A DNA stretch of 64,000 nucleotides from Armigeres subalbatus (Eukaryota > Arthropoda > Insecta > Diptera > Culicidae): assembly GCF_024139115.2 (NCBI RefSeq), contig NC_085140.1, positions 336,165,099 through 336,229,098 of the forward strand, read 5' to 3'. Every line of letters starts with the position of its first letter. Positions within the stretch are counted from its first letter, which is position 1. Below, piece by piece: positions 47,163-58,273 of the stretch. The translations under genes were made by a program, and so were the position numbers. The notes under the pieces were generated by a model. It saw nothing but the letters and a program-made list of their open reading frames with translations, was not told where the DNA came from and searched no databases.

Positions 47163-48171
47163 GTGAAGATTGAACATCATCGTGATATTTTCGCTTGAAG
47201 TACCTGGCTGCTCAATTGATTTACGCCGCATGAGCCTTTAATTTTAAGTTTTATTTTGTAATGTTATGTGGAAATATGAAGAGGTTTTGTGCCTTTTTGA
47301 GAAGGAATTCCTTTAAGAATTCACTCAAAGGGGTTTTTCCCTCTTCCAATTTTTTTTGTTAAAAATAAAAATAAATAAATAAATAAGCTCTTCTTTACCT
47401 AAAATCTAGCTTGTTCAGCTCAAATTGTTTGTTGGGAATAGGACATGAACTATTTTTAAAGAGTGATAACAAATCTTAGGTTACGTATGTGGATTTCAGG
47501 GCATATATTCCAGGGAATTCTTGAGTGACCAGAAACGCAAAGTCATTGAAGGCGTATCGAATTTGATTTCATGGATCAAATAGGGCAGACCCATTTGAAA
47601 AAATATATAAGTCATCTCGTAACGACTGTAGACCTCAAGGCCTATACTCCAGGAAATTCTTGGATGACCAAGGACGAAACAGTTATTGAAGTCGTATCCA
47701 ATTTGATTCTACGGATTGAAAAGGGTATGGATAATTTTCAAAAATTGATAACAACCCTTTGGTTGTGCGTGTAGGTTTTCTATACTATGTGGAATTCTTG
47801 GATGACCTGATACTGAACAATTATTGCAGGCATAAAGAATTTCGTATAATGGATCAAATAGGACATGATCCACTTTTTTAAAAAGATATCAGCCCTTTGG
47901 TTATGTAAATTATCCTCAAAAAGCCCTTTGGGAAATCTTAGATGACATGAAATGGAGCACTTGTTGAAGATGCACAACAGCTGCTTAGTACGTTGGGTTT
48001 CTAAGAGTGTTGCTTCTTGATGATCTTTAATAGGTTCGCAAAAGATGTTACAGCGATGAAAAAACGGAACAGTCGATGCTCGAGCAGGAGCGATGACTTC
48101 GATAACAGAAATCGGTACTTGGCTACTTGCATAACAGGTAAAATAACAAAAAATATGTAATACCAAAAATT

Positions 48172-48362
48172 AATCCAAATTTTGGCTTTCTCAGTCTATT
48201 GATTTAAGAACGATTATTTGTATACGTTCCCGACGTTTCGGCCGATGGGTTTTGGCCTTTTCAAAGGTAGTAACCAAGGTCAAAACGAATCGGCAGAAAC
48301 GCCTGCAACGTATACAAATAATCATTCTTAAATCAACAGACTGAAAAAGCAAAAATTTGAAT
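48172..48362. mobile_element. Foldback element, about 191 bp
   Basis: Arms of about 85-90 bp: GGCTTTCTCAGTCTATTGAT on the left faces the complement of ATCAACAGACTGAAAAAGC on the right. Both carry ATTATTTGTATACGTT, and the loop-proximal parts read GTTTTGGCCTTTTCAAAGG and its partial complement. Non-coding, directly next to a Feilai copy. Confidence 0.8.
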
Positions 48363-48390
48363 AAGTGAAGCAAATCCAGTCGGTAACGCA

Positions 48391-48675
48391 ATTCTTCTTC
48401 TTCATCTTCTTCATTAGCATTACATCCCCATTGATACCTAGCGCCTCGCTGCTTAGTGTTCATTAAGCACTTCCACAGTTATTAACTGCGAGGTTTCTAA
48501 GCCAAGATACCATTTTTGCATTCGTATATCATAAGGCTAACACGATGATACTTATGCCCAGGGAAGTCAACTGAAAATTGCCTAGACCGGCACCGGGAAT
48601 CGACCCCAGCCACCCTCAGCATGGTCTTGCTTTGTAGCCGCGCATCTTACCACAGGGCTAAGGATAGCCTCATGT
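48391..48675 (-). mobile_element. Feilai: Feilai-type SINE, minus strand
   Basis: The minus strand has a tRNA-like head with an A box TGGTAAGATGCG (complement of 48641-48652) and a B box GGTCGATTCC (complement of 48597-48606). The body contains CTTAGAAACCTCGCAGTTAA and GTGCTTAATGAACACTAAGC. The tail is GAA-rich (complement of 48392-48412). This matches my knowledge of the Aedes Feilai family, and the body matches the second copy at 56433-56690. The target duplication is not evident. Confidence 0.85.
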
Positions 48676-48934
48676 TTGTTCAATTATTATTAGTATTATA
48701 TCACTACTCAAAGGAACATTGGTAGACTTCAGAAATTTTTTATTTAGCTGCCTTTTCCACTTAACATCTTTTTACCTCTGGGTCAGTAGCAGTAGATCGT
48801 TGAATAAGAAAGCTACAAAAGACGGAAACTCAAGAAGCAACATTGTAAGTGCTCAAGAGCAAAAACTATTTTTAAACGAAAAAGGCAATAAAAAAGCAAA
48901 TGTAGTTATTTCTGCAGGAGATATAATAATTTTT

Positions 48935-49370
48935 TTTCAATTCAAGCTTTTTCTCGGTTTAACGCAAAGGAAGATGTGATTCATTCTTCCGAAGAAGGCA
49001 TCTTCCGACGGAAAGAGAAGATATGGTTCCTGTATTCAGAGAATGCATTTGCCTAGCAAAAGGCAAGAAAGGAAATGGTTCCTTTTTTTAATTCAGGCAT
49101 TTGCTTGCCTTAAGGCAAGGGTTGATATTTCCCTTAATTCAAAGTATACATTTTTCCCGGCGGATGGCAAAAGCCGATATGGTTTCTTCTTTCAATTCAG
49201 GCATTTGCTCGGCTTATGAAAAAGGAAGTTATGATCTCTTCTTTCCAAGGATGCATTTGTTCAGCAGAAGTCAGAAAGGATATGTCTTCTTCTTTCAATT
49301 CAAGAATTTGCAGATATGATCCCTTCTTTGAAGGGATGCATTTGCTAGATTTAAGGCAAGCTAAAATATT
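48935..49370. repeat. Degenerate minisatellite, about 52 bp unit
   Basis: CAATTCAGGCATTTGCTCGG-type words recur at 49090, 49194 and 49297 (about 104 bp apart). Related half-units (GGATGCATTTG, AAGTATACATTTTTCCCG) between them imply a basic period near 52 bp. The 72-codon frame at 49101 is a by-product. Confidence 0.75.
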
Positions 49371-50338
49371 AAATTATATAAATTAGAATCCGTTCCCCAA
49401 CAAAAAACAAAACAAGCCACCAATGTCAAATTAATATATTGCTGATCAATCTTCCTGGTAGTTACTTCAACATGTCAAATGTTCCCGTTTTGACAGGAAG
49501 CTTCTTTTGTTTTTTAATCTGTCACGCCGTACAATTCCGCTTCTAGTGATCATGAAACGTAACAGAATAGCTCAACAAATCTTACCTATTATTCACACAG
49601 TTGAAGTAACAATTATGCCAATCGACCATTGTACCAAACAGCCGTTATGCCAAACGGGGTACAATCGATCGGATCTACATACCATACAAAAATTGACTGC
49701 TTTCCATTATTCCCAGTTATTTTCGCTGGTTATGGAAGGTTTTCAAAAAGTTAATCCATAATGAATTCGTTACAAAACCTCCCTATAGTAAAGCACTGCA
49801 CATATTGTTAACAAAGAATACAACATGCCCCTGCGAACATCCTTCTGTCCCTCCCGTGGTTTGGACGCAGACGTAGAATATATTCTTCGAAAAAGCTTGC
49901 TTTCCAATTCGTTTCTGACGATTTCTCATTTTCCAGGCGTGTAAGAACTTTTCATTTGTACATGTTACGAAAAGGCTGGTCTGCGCAAAGGGAAACAATC
50001 GAAATAAACAATGATTCAAATTGTTTGGGGCTATCATTTTGAATATAAATCTGGAACATCAATTTTCCCAGCAGCTGTTCTAGATTAATTTTTTTATAAC
50101 AGTTGAGTTTCTTGAAACTTTTATACCGCCTAGTTCTTTTTTCTGTTGATTTTGTTTTTTTCAAAAGTTTTGGTGTATGGGTGCGCCTTTTCTTTGGCAG
50201 TAAATTTCATTAAATTGAAAAATTTTCTAGTTTCTTCTATTTTGCACAAAATTCAAACTAAAAAAGTGTTCAAAAATTTGCAATGAAACCATAGCCCATT
50301 TTACTCTGACACAAAGCTTTTCACTTTCTCGCGTTTCG
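49371..50338. other. Unassigned
   Basis: Several 60-85 codon frames on both strands, none with a recognised domain. Confidence 0.4.
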
Positions 50339-50913
50339 TTGGTATAAATATATTACTTGGGCTTGGTGGACATAGGCTACCGCTTCTGCCTCATACGCAG
50401 AAGGTTGTGGGTTCAATCCCAGGCCCGTTCCATTCTCCTACTTTGTATCTTTTCATATATTTCTCATGTACTAGCAATCGCTAGAACTGGAAATGGGCTT
50501 TCATACCATTTCTATCTTCTATCCCCCTATAACTACAACTTGATTAGTTCTAGCAGGTAACTGTTAGAATTCGAAATGAGCGAAAAAGTTCGTTTCGACA
50601 TCGAATTAGAAATACTACACCACCCTTTTATTACTATCACATTGGCAACCCGTTAACCAGGACGAACCTTTGCCTAACCCCCAGATTCCGAAAAAATTCC
50701 GCATGAACTCGTGGCGAGTGCAGAGGTGTTCTCGGCCTTCCAAATATACTAGAGTTCTCGTACTGTGCACATTGAGGTTGGAGTGCAAATCCCATGCTTC
50801 CATCCATTGGTTCCCTGTGCAATTGCGATTGTGCTGGTCGATCACGGAGTAACAACTACGAAATGCACGGTCATCATGCTTATGCTCATGCTCATGTTGG
50901 TATAAATATATTA
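50339..50913 (+). mobile_element. Full-length tRNA-derived SINE, 541 bp, with 17-bp target duplication
   Basis: The exact 17-mer TTGGTATAAATATATTA occurs at 50339-50355 and 50897-50913. The insert begins with a tRNA-like head (GGGCTTGGTGGACATAGGCT and B box GGTTCAATCCC at 50410-50420), has a long body and ends in a short simple tail of ATGCTC repeats against the right duplication. An RNA polymerase III promoter at the 5' end, a simple tail and a perfect duplication define a retroposed SINE. It is long for a SINE, so the body may include a LINE-derived 3' part. Minus-strand frames here are chance. Confidence 0.85.
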
Positions 50914-51900
50914 TGTTTGCTTTTGGTGCGATATGTTCCACACATCAACTATTTTCAATTGCTATTAAAATAATCAAAAATCTCGCCTTTCCAATAACTA
51001 ACTGCAACCAAGCGCTTAACGGCACCTTGTGTTGGAATTTCGTACTGTTATTGTCCGACGGCCACTCGATGACTTTTCGCTAAGACGCCACCATTTGGAT
51101 TAAATTTTCAGCATCGCCACTGGTAGCGCGGGATCGCTACAGACGTTACCACCAATAATGCGATGGTTTTCCATTGACACTGCTACAAGCGCCTTTGTGC
51201 TGCTGAGTTCGCTCCGTTGTGTCCGTTCCGCGTGATACCTTGTTCGAACGCTCTCTAAAGAATCCCGATCAAAATGGCTCGCGCGCGCAGGAAAGCAGTA
51301 ATAACGTAAGCCCCGCCCCTTTGTGATCTCACATGGGTGTAAATGTGATGTGAACACATAACGATTAACGAATGGGCGGGGTTAATGGGATTACTTGATG
51401 AAATATAAGAAAGCTGCTTTCCAGAGCGCGCGATTCATTTTTATCGGTATTCTACAGAGAGTGGAACGCGAAGCATGGGAGAGTCTGCAAATTCAAGCAT
51501 CCTGTGAAATTTTCTCGCTAGATGCTGAATTTGGTTATGGGCTGTTAATGATTCGAAACACATTTTATTGAAAAAATAACAAAACAAATTCTATTTGTAA
51601 AAACATAATTGCTTAGCATCTGTCGGTCTGAACGACGGTCGCCTGTGGGTGGATGCTGTAGAAATTTCCATTTAAAGTAGCGTCTTTATCGATTTGGCTG
51701 TCGTGAACTGTGAAAGTGAAAGTGAACTTTTCTGGTCAAATTCTTGGGGTATGTTTTTGTTAGTCATTGGAAATGAAATCCATTTTCCGGGTCACCATTT
51801 TATACAAACGAAGGTTAATGAAGATAAGATTCAAACCCGCAAGTTGTTTGATTTTGATGTCTGTGGTTGCGATGCATGCTCGGGATTAATTGTTTTACTA
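50914..51900. other. Unassigned, partly GC-richer
   Basis: 51050-51400 is GC-richer with an 85-codon minus-strand frame (51100-51357) of unknown meaning. Nothing else recognised. Confidence 0.4.
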
Positions 51901-51904
51901 TTAA

Positions 51905-52884
51905 GCAATTCTCTGTGAAATAGAAGATCGATTTATTTTTGTATTTTTTGATTTCTCTGAAATTTTGCACAAACAATTTTTTTGATGGAAAAACATAATT
52001 TGCATCATTGGTTTGCCATTTTGACTCTAGCCTTACTTTTGACAAGGGCCTAAGCAAAACCACCTCGAACTCTTTCAAAAAAATTAACTTGAAAACGGCT
52101 TGTCCGATCGTTTTGATGTCTTCGGCAAAGTTTTAGGTAATCTATGTGGAAAAAATATACACCGCGGAAAAAAAATTGTTCAAATATTGAAAATAAAACT
52201 TAAAAATCGATTTTCTCAAGAACAAATTTTTCAATACATTTTTTATTTTTTTAATATGTTGTAGCAGATAATATATGCATTTTTTGCACTATAAGTCATA
52301 ATGGAGAAATGATGAACAAAAATGTTTTGTTTTTTTTTTAAATTAGTTGGTTTTTCAAAAATGGTGGAAATATTTTTGTTACGTTTTTATCGACCCGATT
52401 TTATGAAAGTACGTAAATTTTCCAATGGAAAAGGTACACAGTATTTTTTTCTGAGTGCTACAGTTTCTGAGATACAGCAGTTATAAGATAATTTATACCG
52501 ATTTTTAAAATTTTCATTCGTTTTATTGACAAATGCTAGTGTTGGAGCAGTGGTTGGTTATTTTCATGGTATGAGATGGTGGAGAAAAAATTGTTTACTA
52601 AGAAATCCGAATCTTTCAACCTTATTAATGTTTGGTATATCATTTAGCCAAAGGCTTCTATTTCAATATTGAATAATCAGATCAAGTGATAGGTAAATAT
52701 AATAAATAAATTTGAAAATTACAAAATTATGATGAAAAGGTAGCCTAGACTATCCTTGGCCAATAGTAGACGAAACGCTGTGTGATCTGTTGATCACAAA
52801 GAATGTATGGGCAAAATTTCAGAGAAATCAAAAAATACAAAATTGAAATCTCGAAAATAAAAACCTGATTTCACAGAGAAATGC
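51905..52884. mobile_element. TIR element, about 980 bp, no transposase
   Basis: The left terminus (from about 51905, TTCTCTGTGAAAT...) is matched by an inverted right terminus ending ATTTCACAGAGAA at 52880. The arms extend about 65 bp and include TTGTATTTTTTGATTTCTCT and GAAATTTTGC on both sides. The interior is AT-rich, with words such as GGCTTGTCCGATCGTTTTGA that I associate with widespread insect DNA transposons. No coding frame over 90 codons. Target duplication uncertain. Confidence 0.7.
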
Positions 52885-53254
52885 TCTATTTCGAAATTGC
52901 TGGTTATTTTTCAATAATAAAAATTTAAAAATCTGTATTTTAGAACAAAAGAATGAAGCGTTGACTCATCCTTGATCTAAGGGTAAAAAAAGGAAATCCA
53001 TCGACACGGCTGAGATATTAACGTTCAAAGTCTATTATACTTTAACGACGCTCTTTGATTTTCGCAATCGCAAAGAGTACCGCAATATAGAAAAGACAGA
53101 TGTAGTCCTACGTCAAAAATGGTCTTCCTCATTATGACTATGCAGAAATTAGGAATTATAGTTTAACAGCTCAGCATTCGGTAATTAATTATTGATACAT
53201 ATTTTTCATATAAAAGACAGAATGCTCACTAATTAAAATCAAACGTAACATGAA
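52885..53254. other. Unassigned AT-rich DNA
   Basis: Nothing recognised. Confidence 0.4.
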
Positions 53255-53330
53255 CTAAATCGAACCGAAACTCGGTTCAAGCCACATCTAGCATGATCTA
53301 CTTCGTAGTCACGCATCTGTTCCCATGCAC
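53255..53330 (-). mobile_element. Degenerate Feilai-like SINE head
   Basis: The minus strand contains GATGCGTGACTACGAAG and AGATCATGCT followed by a GGCTTGAACC-like segment. This parallels the Feilai head order GATGCGCGGCTACAAAGC, GACCATGCT, B box. The body and tail are missing. Confidence 0.4.
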
Positions 53331-55885
53331 TTCACACTCACAAAAAGCATGATAAACATACGTTACGCATAGGTAAGGTGAGTTGGATATTGTATTTTAC
53401 CACTCCACGCTACTTTAATATTGTAGCATGATCATGCAGGGTCTACTTAATTGGGAAACTAAACGCTCAGCAGGAGCTTATTAGTCTCTGGTAGCGAGCA
53501 TCTGATCATAAATCCGAAACAAGCCAATGAAACAAAAACGCACACAGCACCCGATATCGTATCCAATCTGAGTAACAAGCTGCTTGTTGTCGCTGTTCGT
53601 TCGCACACGGGAACAACTAGTTTGCATATCTTAGCATAGTTGATTAAAATTGAAATAACTCGTTACCGTTATCAACAAAAGATTAGCTCACGGAATATGC
53701 TTTGAGGAACGAAAAGCTTTTTCTGTTTTTTCTTCTTTCGGTCCTCGGTAGCATTGCATGTTTACTGCGCTGAAGTATGATGACGGTTAAGTGGATTATA
53801 TTTGTTGTTCGATAATTAAATCCGGTTCTCGGGTTTTATGATGAACATTGTAGCGATTTTATGACCCAACAAGTGGAAGAATATGATCCAATTGCAGGGC
53901 ATTTCCCAATGAGCTTGTTACTGTTAGCACGAATGCGGCAAGTCGACACGATATGTTGAGTGTTAGTTTTTTGTTATTAGCGTAAAGCGATGAAATCACT
54001 TCTAAAAATGTGCGAGTCCATTCAGACAAATTTTTGAACGACGATGTCGAAGCACAGAGTGAGAAGTTACAGGTATTGCTTGTAAATTAAATGAATGAAT
54101 GAATGACGAGACAAGGTAATGTTGATGAGACAAGCAAGCACTGGTCAATGCTTTAGCCCAAGAAGGAGACAAAGTTGCAGCTTTTTGACTCGAATACTTC
54201 ATGCGCCAGCCAGGCCACCTAGGGTTCGACGCATCAAATGCGTCAATAACGAAACTCCAAACAAGAAGAAAGCAAGAAATCCAAATACAGGGATCGTTTG
54301 AATATCAAACTTCAGGATATTCGCTCACATTTTACATAGTCCACAACTTTCCCGGTAGATTTTATCCAGGCATCTTAGACAAAATGTCTAAAAAGGGTAA
54401 TCTGACTACATGTAATAAATAGCGAAGCATTATGTTTGTAAGCACCGCTCTCAAAGTTCCATGCAAAGTAATTGCCTTAATTTCATTTCATTTTCTTTCA
54501 TATTTTTGCATTTTTTAAATTACCACTGGTAAATTTTGACATTACGACTTTTTTTTTACATTTTGTGCATTTGAATTTTTGTCCTTTCAAATTATGTCTT
54601 CCGAATTTTTGTCCTTCAACCAAATCGGACGAACTGTTTCATTTATTATTTTCTTTCGACAACAAAGGAACGTCAAAATGGGCGCTATATTCTTATTTTT
54701 CGAGTTGAGATGAATTTGTTACCATCATATGAAACATTGAATATTTTCTTTAGTATTAACAAACAAAACCGTCTTGATTCAACATTTGGATCTACTTTAT
54801 ATCGAAGCTCATAAGCATAATGGGTCTTTCCCCAGAACCATTTATTGGCAGCCAACTTTCAACAGATCAATGATATTTTTTCGTTATATATCCTATGATG
54901 CGGACAGTAGTGTATAAAAAAGACAAATAAGCCGAGATAATGGGGAACAAACGCACGGAAATGCCAAACGGTGTGATTATATTTCTATTTTTTTGCAACG
55001 TGTTCCGAAGTGACCGAGCGGGAAGCACGGGTTCCCTCACATATATCTCTGGCCCTGCTGCTGGTTGCACATTCTAGCACCAACCGACACGCTGTTTGAT
55101 TTGACGTCTATGTTTGCACTTTCAATCAGCGTGATATTTTCAATGACGTTTAATTGTGGCGGTTGGCTTCTTGATTGGGGCGCTCCCTTGTTCATGCCAT
55201 TCGTGGTAAGTATTTGCATGGAGGCTAGCTAAGTTGATTTATGGCAATGTTGGTCATCTTTCGGCAGCTTTCCGTTTATTATGCCATAGTCGGATTTGAG
55301 CCACCGGTGAATAAAATTACAATAACTCATTATGGCTATTAAAAGCCAGATTGTGGTAATGCCGCAAAAAGTGTTTGTCTGCATAATAAACACCGCTCAT
55401 TTGTCTATTTGAATCATTACGCCGCACAGACTGAACCAGACTTCCAATCGCCGACGTTGAGTTGACCTACAGGCATTAGCTGCCAGCATATGAAAAAAAA
55501 ACTGACGCACATTTTATATGACTTCATGCGTACAGTCAGTCTGGTGTAAAAATGGTAGTAAAGCCAGAATCCAATCGAGCATGACGTCAAAATTTGTCTC
55601 TTTGGAAATAATTTTAGAAAATATTCAAACAGTTTGAAAATATGATCTTGAACATTTTGAAATAGAAGCTAATTGGTAGATTTCTAACGAAAGAATAAAT
55701 CATTACATTCAGACATCGAATATAACAATATTTATTCATAATAATGTATTATTATACATTTCTTCCAAACGCAATGCGGAACGACATTGCTTCATCTTGC
55801 CACCGGCTAATTGAGCCGGTCCAACAAGAATCTTTTTGATGTGCGTGAGTTGCATTTAGGTGCTCAATGAGTTGAAGCCATACCA
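53331..55885. other. Mostly unassigned
   Basis: The only points of note are a plus-strand open stretch 55014-55205 that ends at a good splice donor (see findings) and a TGAA/ATGA microsatellite trace near 54090. No recognised gene. Confidence 0.4.
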
Positions 55886-56386
55886 ATGGCCAATTCCAAT
55901 GGTGATATACGACTCGATGTAAACCGAGCGGATTACACGATTGATAAATCGTATCTGCGCCGACGCGGTGTAGATCAAAAGCATCCCGCCATCGAAGAAA
56001 CCGAAATTGATGACGGCGCTTCGTTGGTGGCTGCAGCTATCGTTATGAAGAATGCTACAGACAGCAGCGACTTTCGGAGCTACGCATTACGGGCGGCACA
56101 CAATGACTCTGTCTCCGTATACACACAGGACAGGAATTATAAATGGATGGTAAATATGCACACTGATATGGTGGTATCCGTCGCCGCCCCGCGCCGTTTC
56201 ACAGCGCAGGAAGAAAAGCCCCACGAGAGAAGAGGCGGCCTTGATCCGACGGGCAGAACCGTCCAATATACGACCCTGGATGCGTTGGCCGGTCAGACAC
56301 ACGGACATTCATATTGGATCGCTTTTGGGCATGGAGTCACCTTTATTGCGGTTGACATACAACCGCACGGCTCGAAGATCAACTAA
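55886..56386 (+). CDS. Unrecognised 166-codon open reading frame
   Basis: This is the longest frame outside repeats and transposon relics. It begins MANSNGDIRLDV and ends QPHGSKIN, with an in-frame stop five codons upstream, so the ATG at 55886 is the natural start. The composition is protein-like: mixed charged and hydrophobic residues, an Ala-rich segment DDGASLVAAAIVM near residues 43-55, and a basic Arg-rich middle (about 100-115). No signal peptide, clear membrane segment, zinc-binding or nucleotide-binding motif is visible. Other registers are also open in this GC-richer DNA, which weakens the case. A Feilai SINE inserted 46 bases after the stop. It could be a genuine small gene, one exon of a larger gene, or a fragment of an integrated or transposed sequence. 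Confidence 0.3.
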   Translation: MANSNGDIRLDVNRADYTIDKSYLRRRGVDQKHPAIEETEIDDGASLVAAAIVMKNATDSSDFRSYALRAAHNDSVSVYTQDRNYKWMVNMHTDMVVSVAAPRRFTAQEEKPHERRGGLDPTGRTVQYTTLDALAGQTHGHSYWIAFGHGVTFIAVDIQPHGSKIN

Positions 56387-56418
56387 AGACGCTCTTAGCC
56401 AGGAGTCTGCGCTTGATT

Positions 56419-56704
56419 GGTACACAAAGACGGTAAGACGCGCGGCTACAAAGCAAGACCATGCTGAGGGTGGCTGTTCGATTCGAGCCGGTCTAGACAA
56501 TTTTCGGATTGAAATTGTCTCGACTTTCCTAAGATGATCATCGTGCTAGCCCTGATATACGAATGCAAAAATGGTAACCTGGTTAGAAACCCCGCAGTTA
56601 ATAAGTGAAGTGCTTAATGAACACTAAGCTGGAGGCGGCTCTGTCCCAGTGGGGATGTAATGCCAATAAGAAGAAGAAGAAGAAGAAGAAGGTACACAAA
56701 GACG
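56419..56704 (+). mobile_element. Feilai: Feilai SINE with 14-bp target duplication
   Basis: GGTACACAAAGACG flanks the element at 56419-56432 and 56691-56704. The 258-bp insert starts inside the tRNA-like A-box region (GTAAGACGCGCGGCTAC), has a B-box-like GTTCGATTC, shares CTACAAAGCAAGACCATGCT and the rest of the body with the 48.4-48.7 kb copy, and ends in about seven AAG repeats. It is slightly 5'-truncated compared with the other copy. Confidence 0.9.
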
Positions 56705-58019
56705 CGTGCTGTTTTGGGGTAGGAAACAACAGTTGTTGGAGTTGAGGATCAGTTGAAATAGATCGAAGAAATTAAAATTATATTTATATTAATATCTAAA
56801 TGTCATATGGGAAAACGAAAATAGGTCATAACAAATATTGTTTAAATAATATCTACCACCTTCCCTTGTTCCTTCAGTTTCTTTTTCAATAACAAAATTC
56901 ATCAATTTTCAAAGTGTTCCTTATACATAGTGAAACGTATGAAAATTGTGGCACTAATTCAAACCCTGTCATGCTTTGTTCGGTCTGAAAACCAACTGTT
57001 AAAGCGGATGCCCATGAATTCGACGAGTGGATAGCAAATGCGAATCATATGGTAATAAATCTGTGGAGATACTCTTCAATTTTGTTTTGCAAATACATCA
57101 AATTTGTCACGGTCACCAGTCCCACCGCACGCCATATCGCCTACCACAAGCGTCAACGATCTCGGTTCAAAGCTTCGACGAATCCACATTCGGAGAGTAA
57201 ATATTTTGATCTATCGTTTCCCATATGTTTTGACACGCAGTTTGAAGCTGCGTCTGCCTCACGACATAGCAGCATTACAATCCAAAAGATACCAATATAA
57301 ACTCGTTTGTTGGAGAAATGAAAAGCCACTCTTTGAAAGCGGCATGCGCCACAAACGACCGTGAAAATTGCTAATGCGAAGGATGAACCACATTGTCGCC
57401 GTCGTGCATTGGGTGAATTTGTGATTTTAAACTTGGGGAAGCAGTGATTGACAGATAGCAAAGATATTGCAGTTGAGGTTTGCTGCGCATGGTCATTTTC
57501 ATAAATATATCATATTCATATCGCGTTTTTCGAGTATGACCTTGACGATCAATGCAATGTGACTGCAAATCCAATACATGCTTTGGAGAACGGAAACACC
57601 ATGCCACATTTTAGTTTACATCCGAGCGTACTCTTGAATGAGGGATATAATAATAGCAGGACATTGCAGGAACTGTTCCCATTTCCATTTTAATGTAATA
57701 AATTATCTCATCTCGAAAGAATGAAAAAGCACCAATTTCATCGAGCTATTAGCCAACCTCCAGCTTGCTACAAAAATCACTGAAATAGAAACATGTCAAA
57801 CTGCCGTTTCTTTTCTTTTTTGAAAGGATGAAACTATGGATCTAGGAAATGAAGAAATATATACAAAAGAGTGTATATTGAAGAAGATTGAAGTATGATA
57901 AAACTCAATCAACGGTTTCATTTGTTAACAATATAGTTTCTCTACATGTTGGTTCAACTGAAATTTCATCGAAATTAAATTTTTCTCGGCTACTTCGACA
58001 TAGAACATTATTTTTAAGG
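56705..58019. other. Unassigned
   Basis: 57100-57360 has overlapping frames on both strands without recognised domains. Nothing else seen. Confidence 0.4.
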
Positions 58020-58273
58020 TTGTAGGACTAAAGGTCGAAGGTCAAAAGGTCGAAGGACAAAAGGCCGAAAGGACAAAAGTCTAAGACAAAAGATCGAAGG
58101 ACAAAAGGTCGAAGGTCAAAGGTCGAAAGGACAACAGGTCGAAACAAAAATTTGAGTCTAAAGGTCGAAAGCCAAAAGTCGAAAGAACGGTTGTATGACA
58201 AAGGTCGAAGGTGAAAAGGTCGAAGGTCAAAAGGTCGAAAGGACAAAAAGTCGAAGGGTCAAAAGGACGTAGG
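58020..58273 (+). repeat. GGTCGAA-type minisatellite, left part
   Basis: Starts GGTTGTAGGACTAAAGGTCG, the recurring left edge of this family, and continues with AAAAGGTCGAAGGACA-type units up to the LINE insertion. Confidence 0.9.

Larger units (their letters stand above)
44818..47396 (+). mobile_element. Internally deleted I/Jockey-like LINE with 12-bp target duplication
   Basis: AAGCTCTTCTTT flanks the element at 44818-44829 and 47385-47396, so the element body is 44830-47384 (2,555 bp). It has a 5' leader (to 45030), an ORF1 relic with CCHC knuckles, an ORF2 relic that stops within the endonuclease domain, a 3' UTR with a hairpin (about 47288-47335) and an AAAT-rich tail (47360-47384). 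Intact relatives are 4-6 kb. The reverse transcriptase and the rest of ORF2 are missing here, while both ends are present. Confidence 0.85.
44280..48000. repeat. About 138-bp satellite array, interrupted
   Basis: Units share GACCTCAAGGCCTATACTCC, AGG-AATTCTTGGATGACC, GAAACAGTTATTGAAG, AATTTGATT-TATGGATCAAA and TAGGACATGA. Starts near 47499, 47638, 47778 and about 47920 give a period of 138-139 bp. Units at 44285-44470 and 44640-44800 belong to the same array. A foldback element (44476-44633) and a LINE (44830-47384) have inserted between units. Confidence 0.8.

Noticed and set aside
55886..56386. Integrated viral gene
   Set aside because: I see no diagnostic motif of any virus family in the frame, so I leave it as unrecognised.
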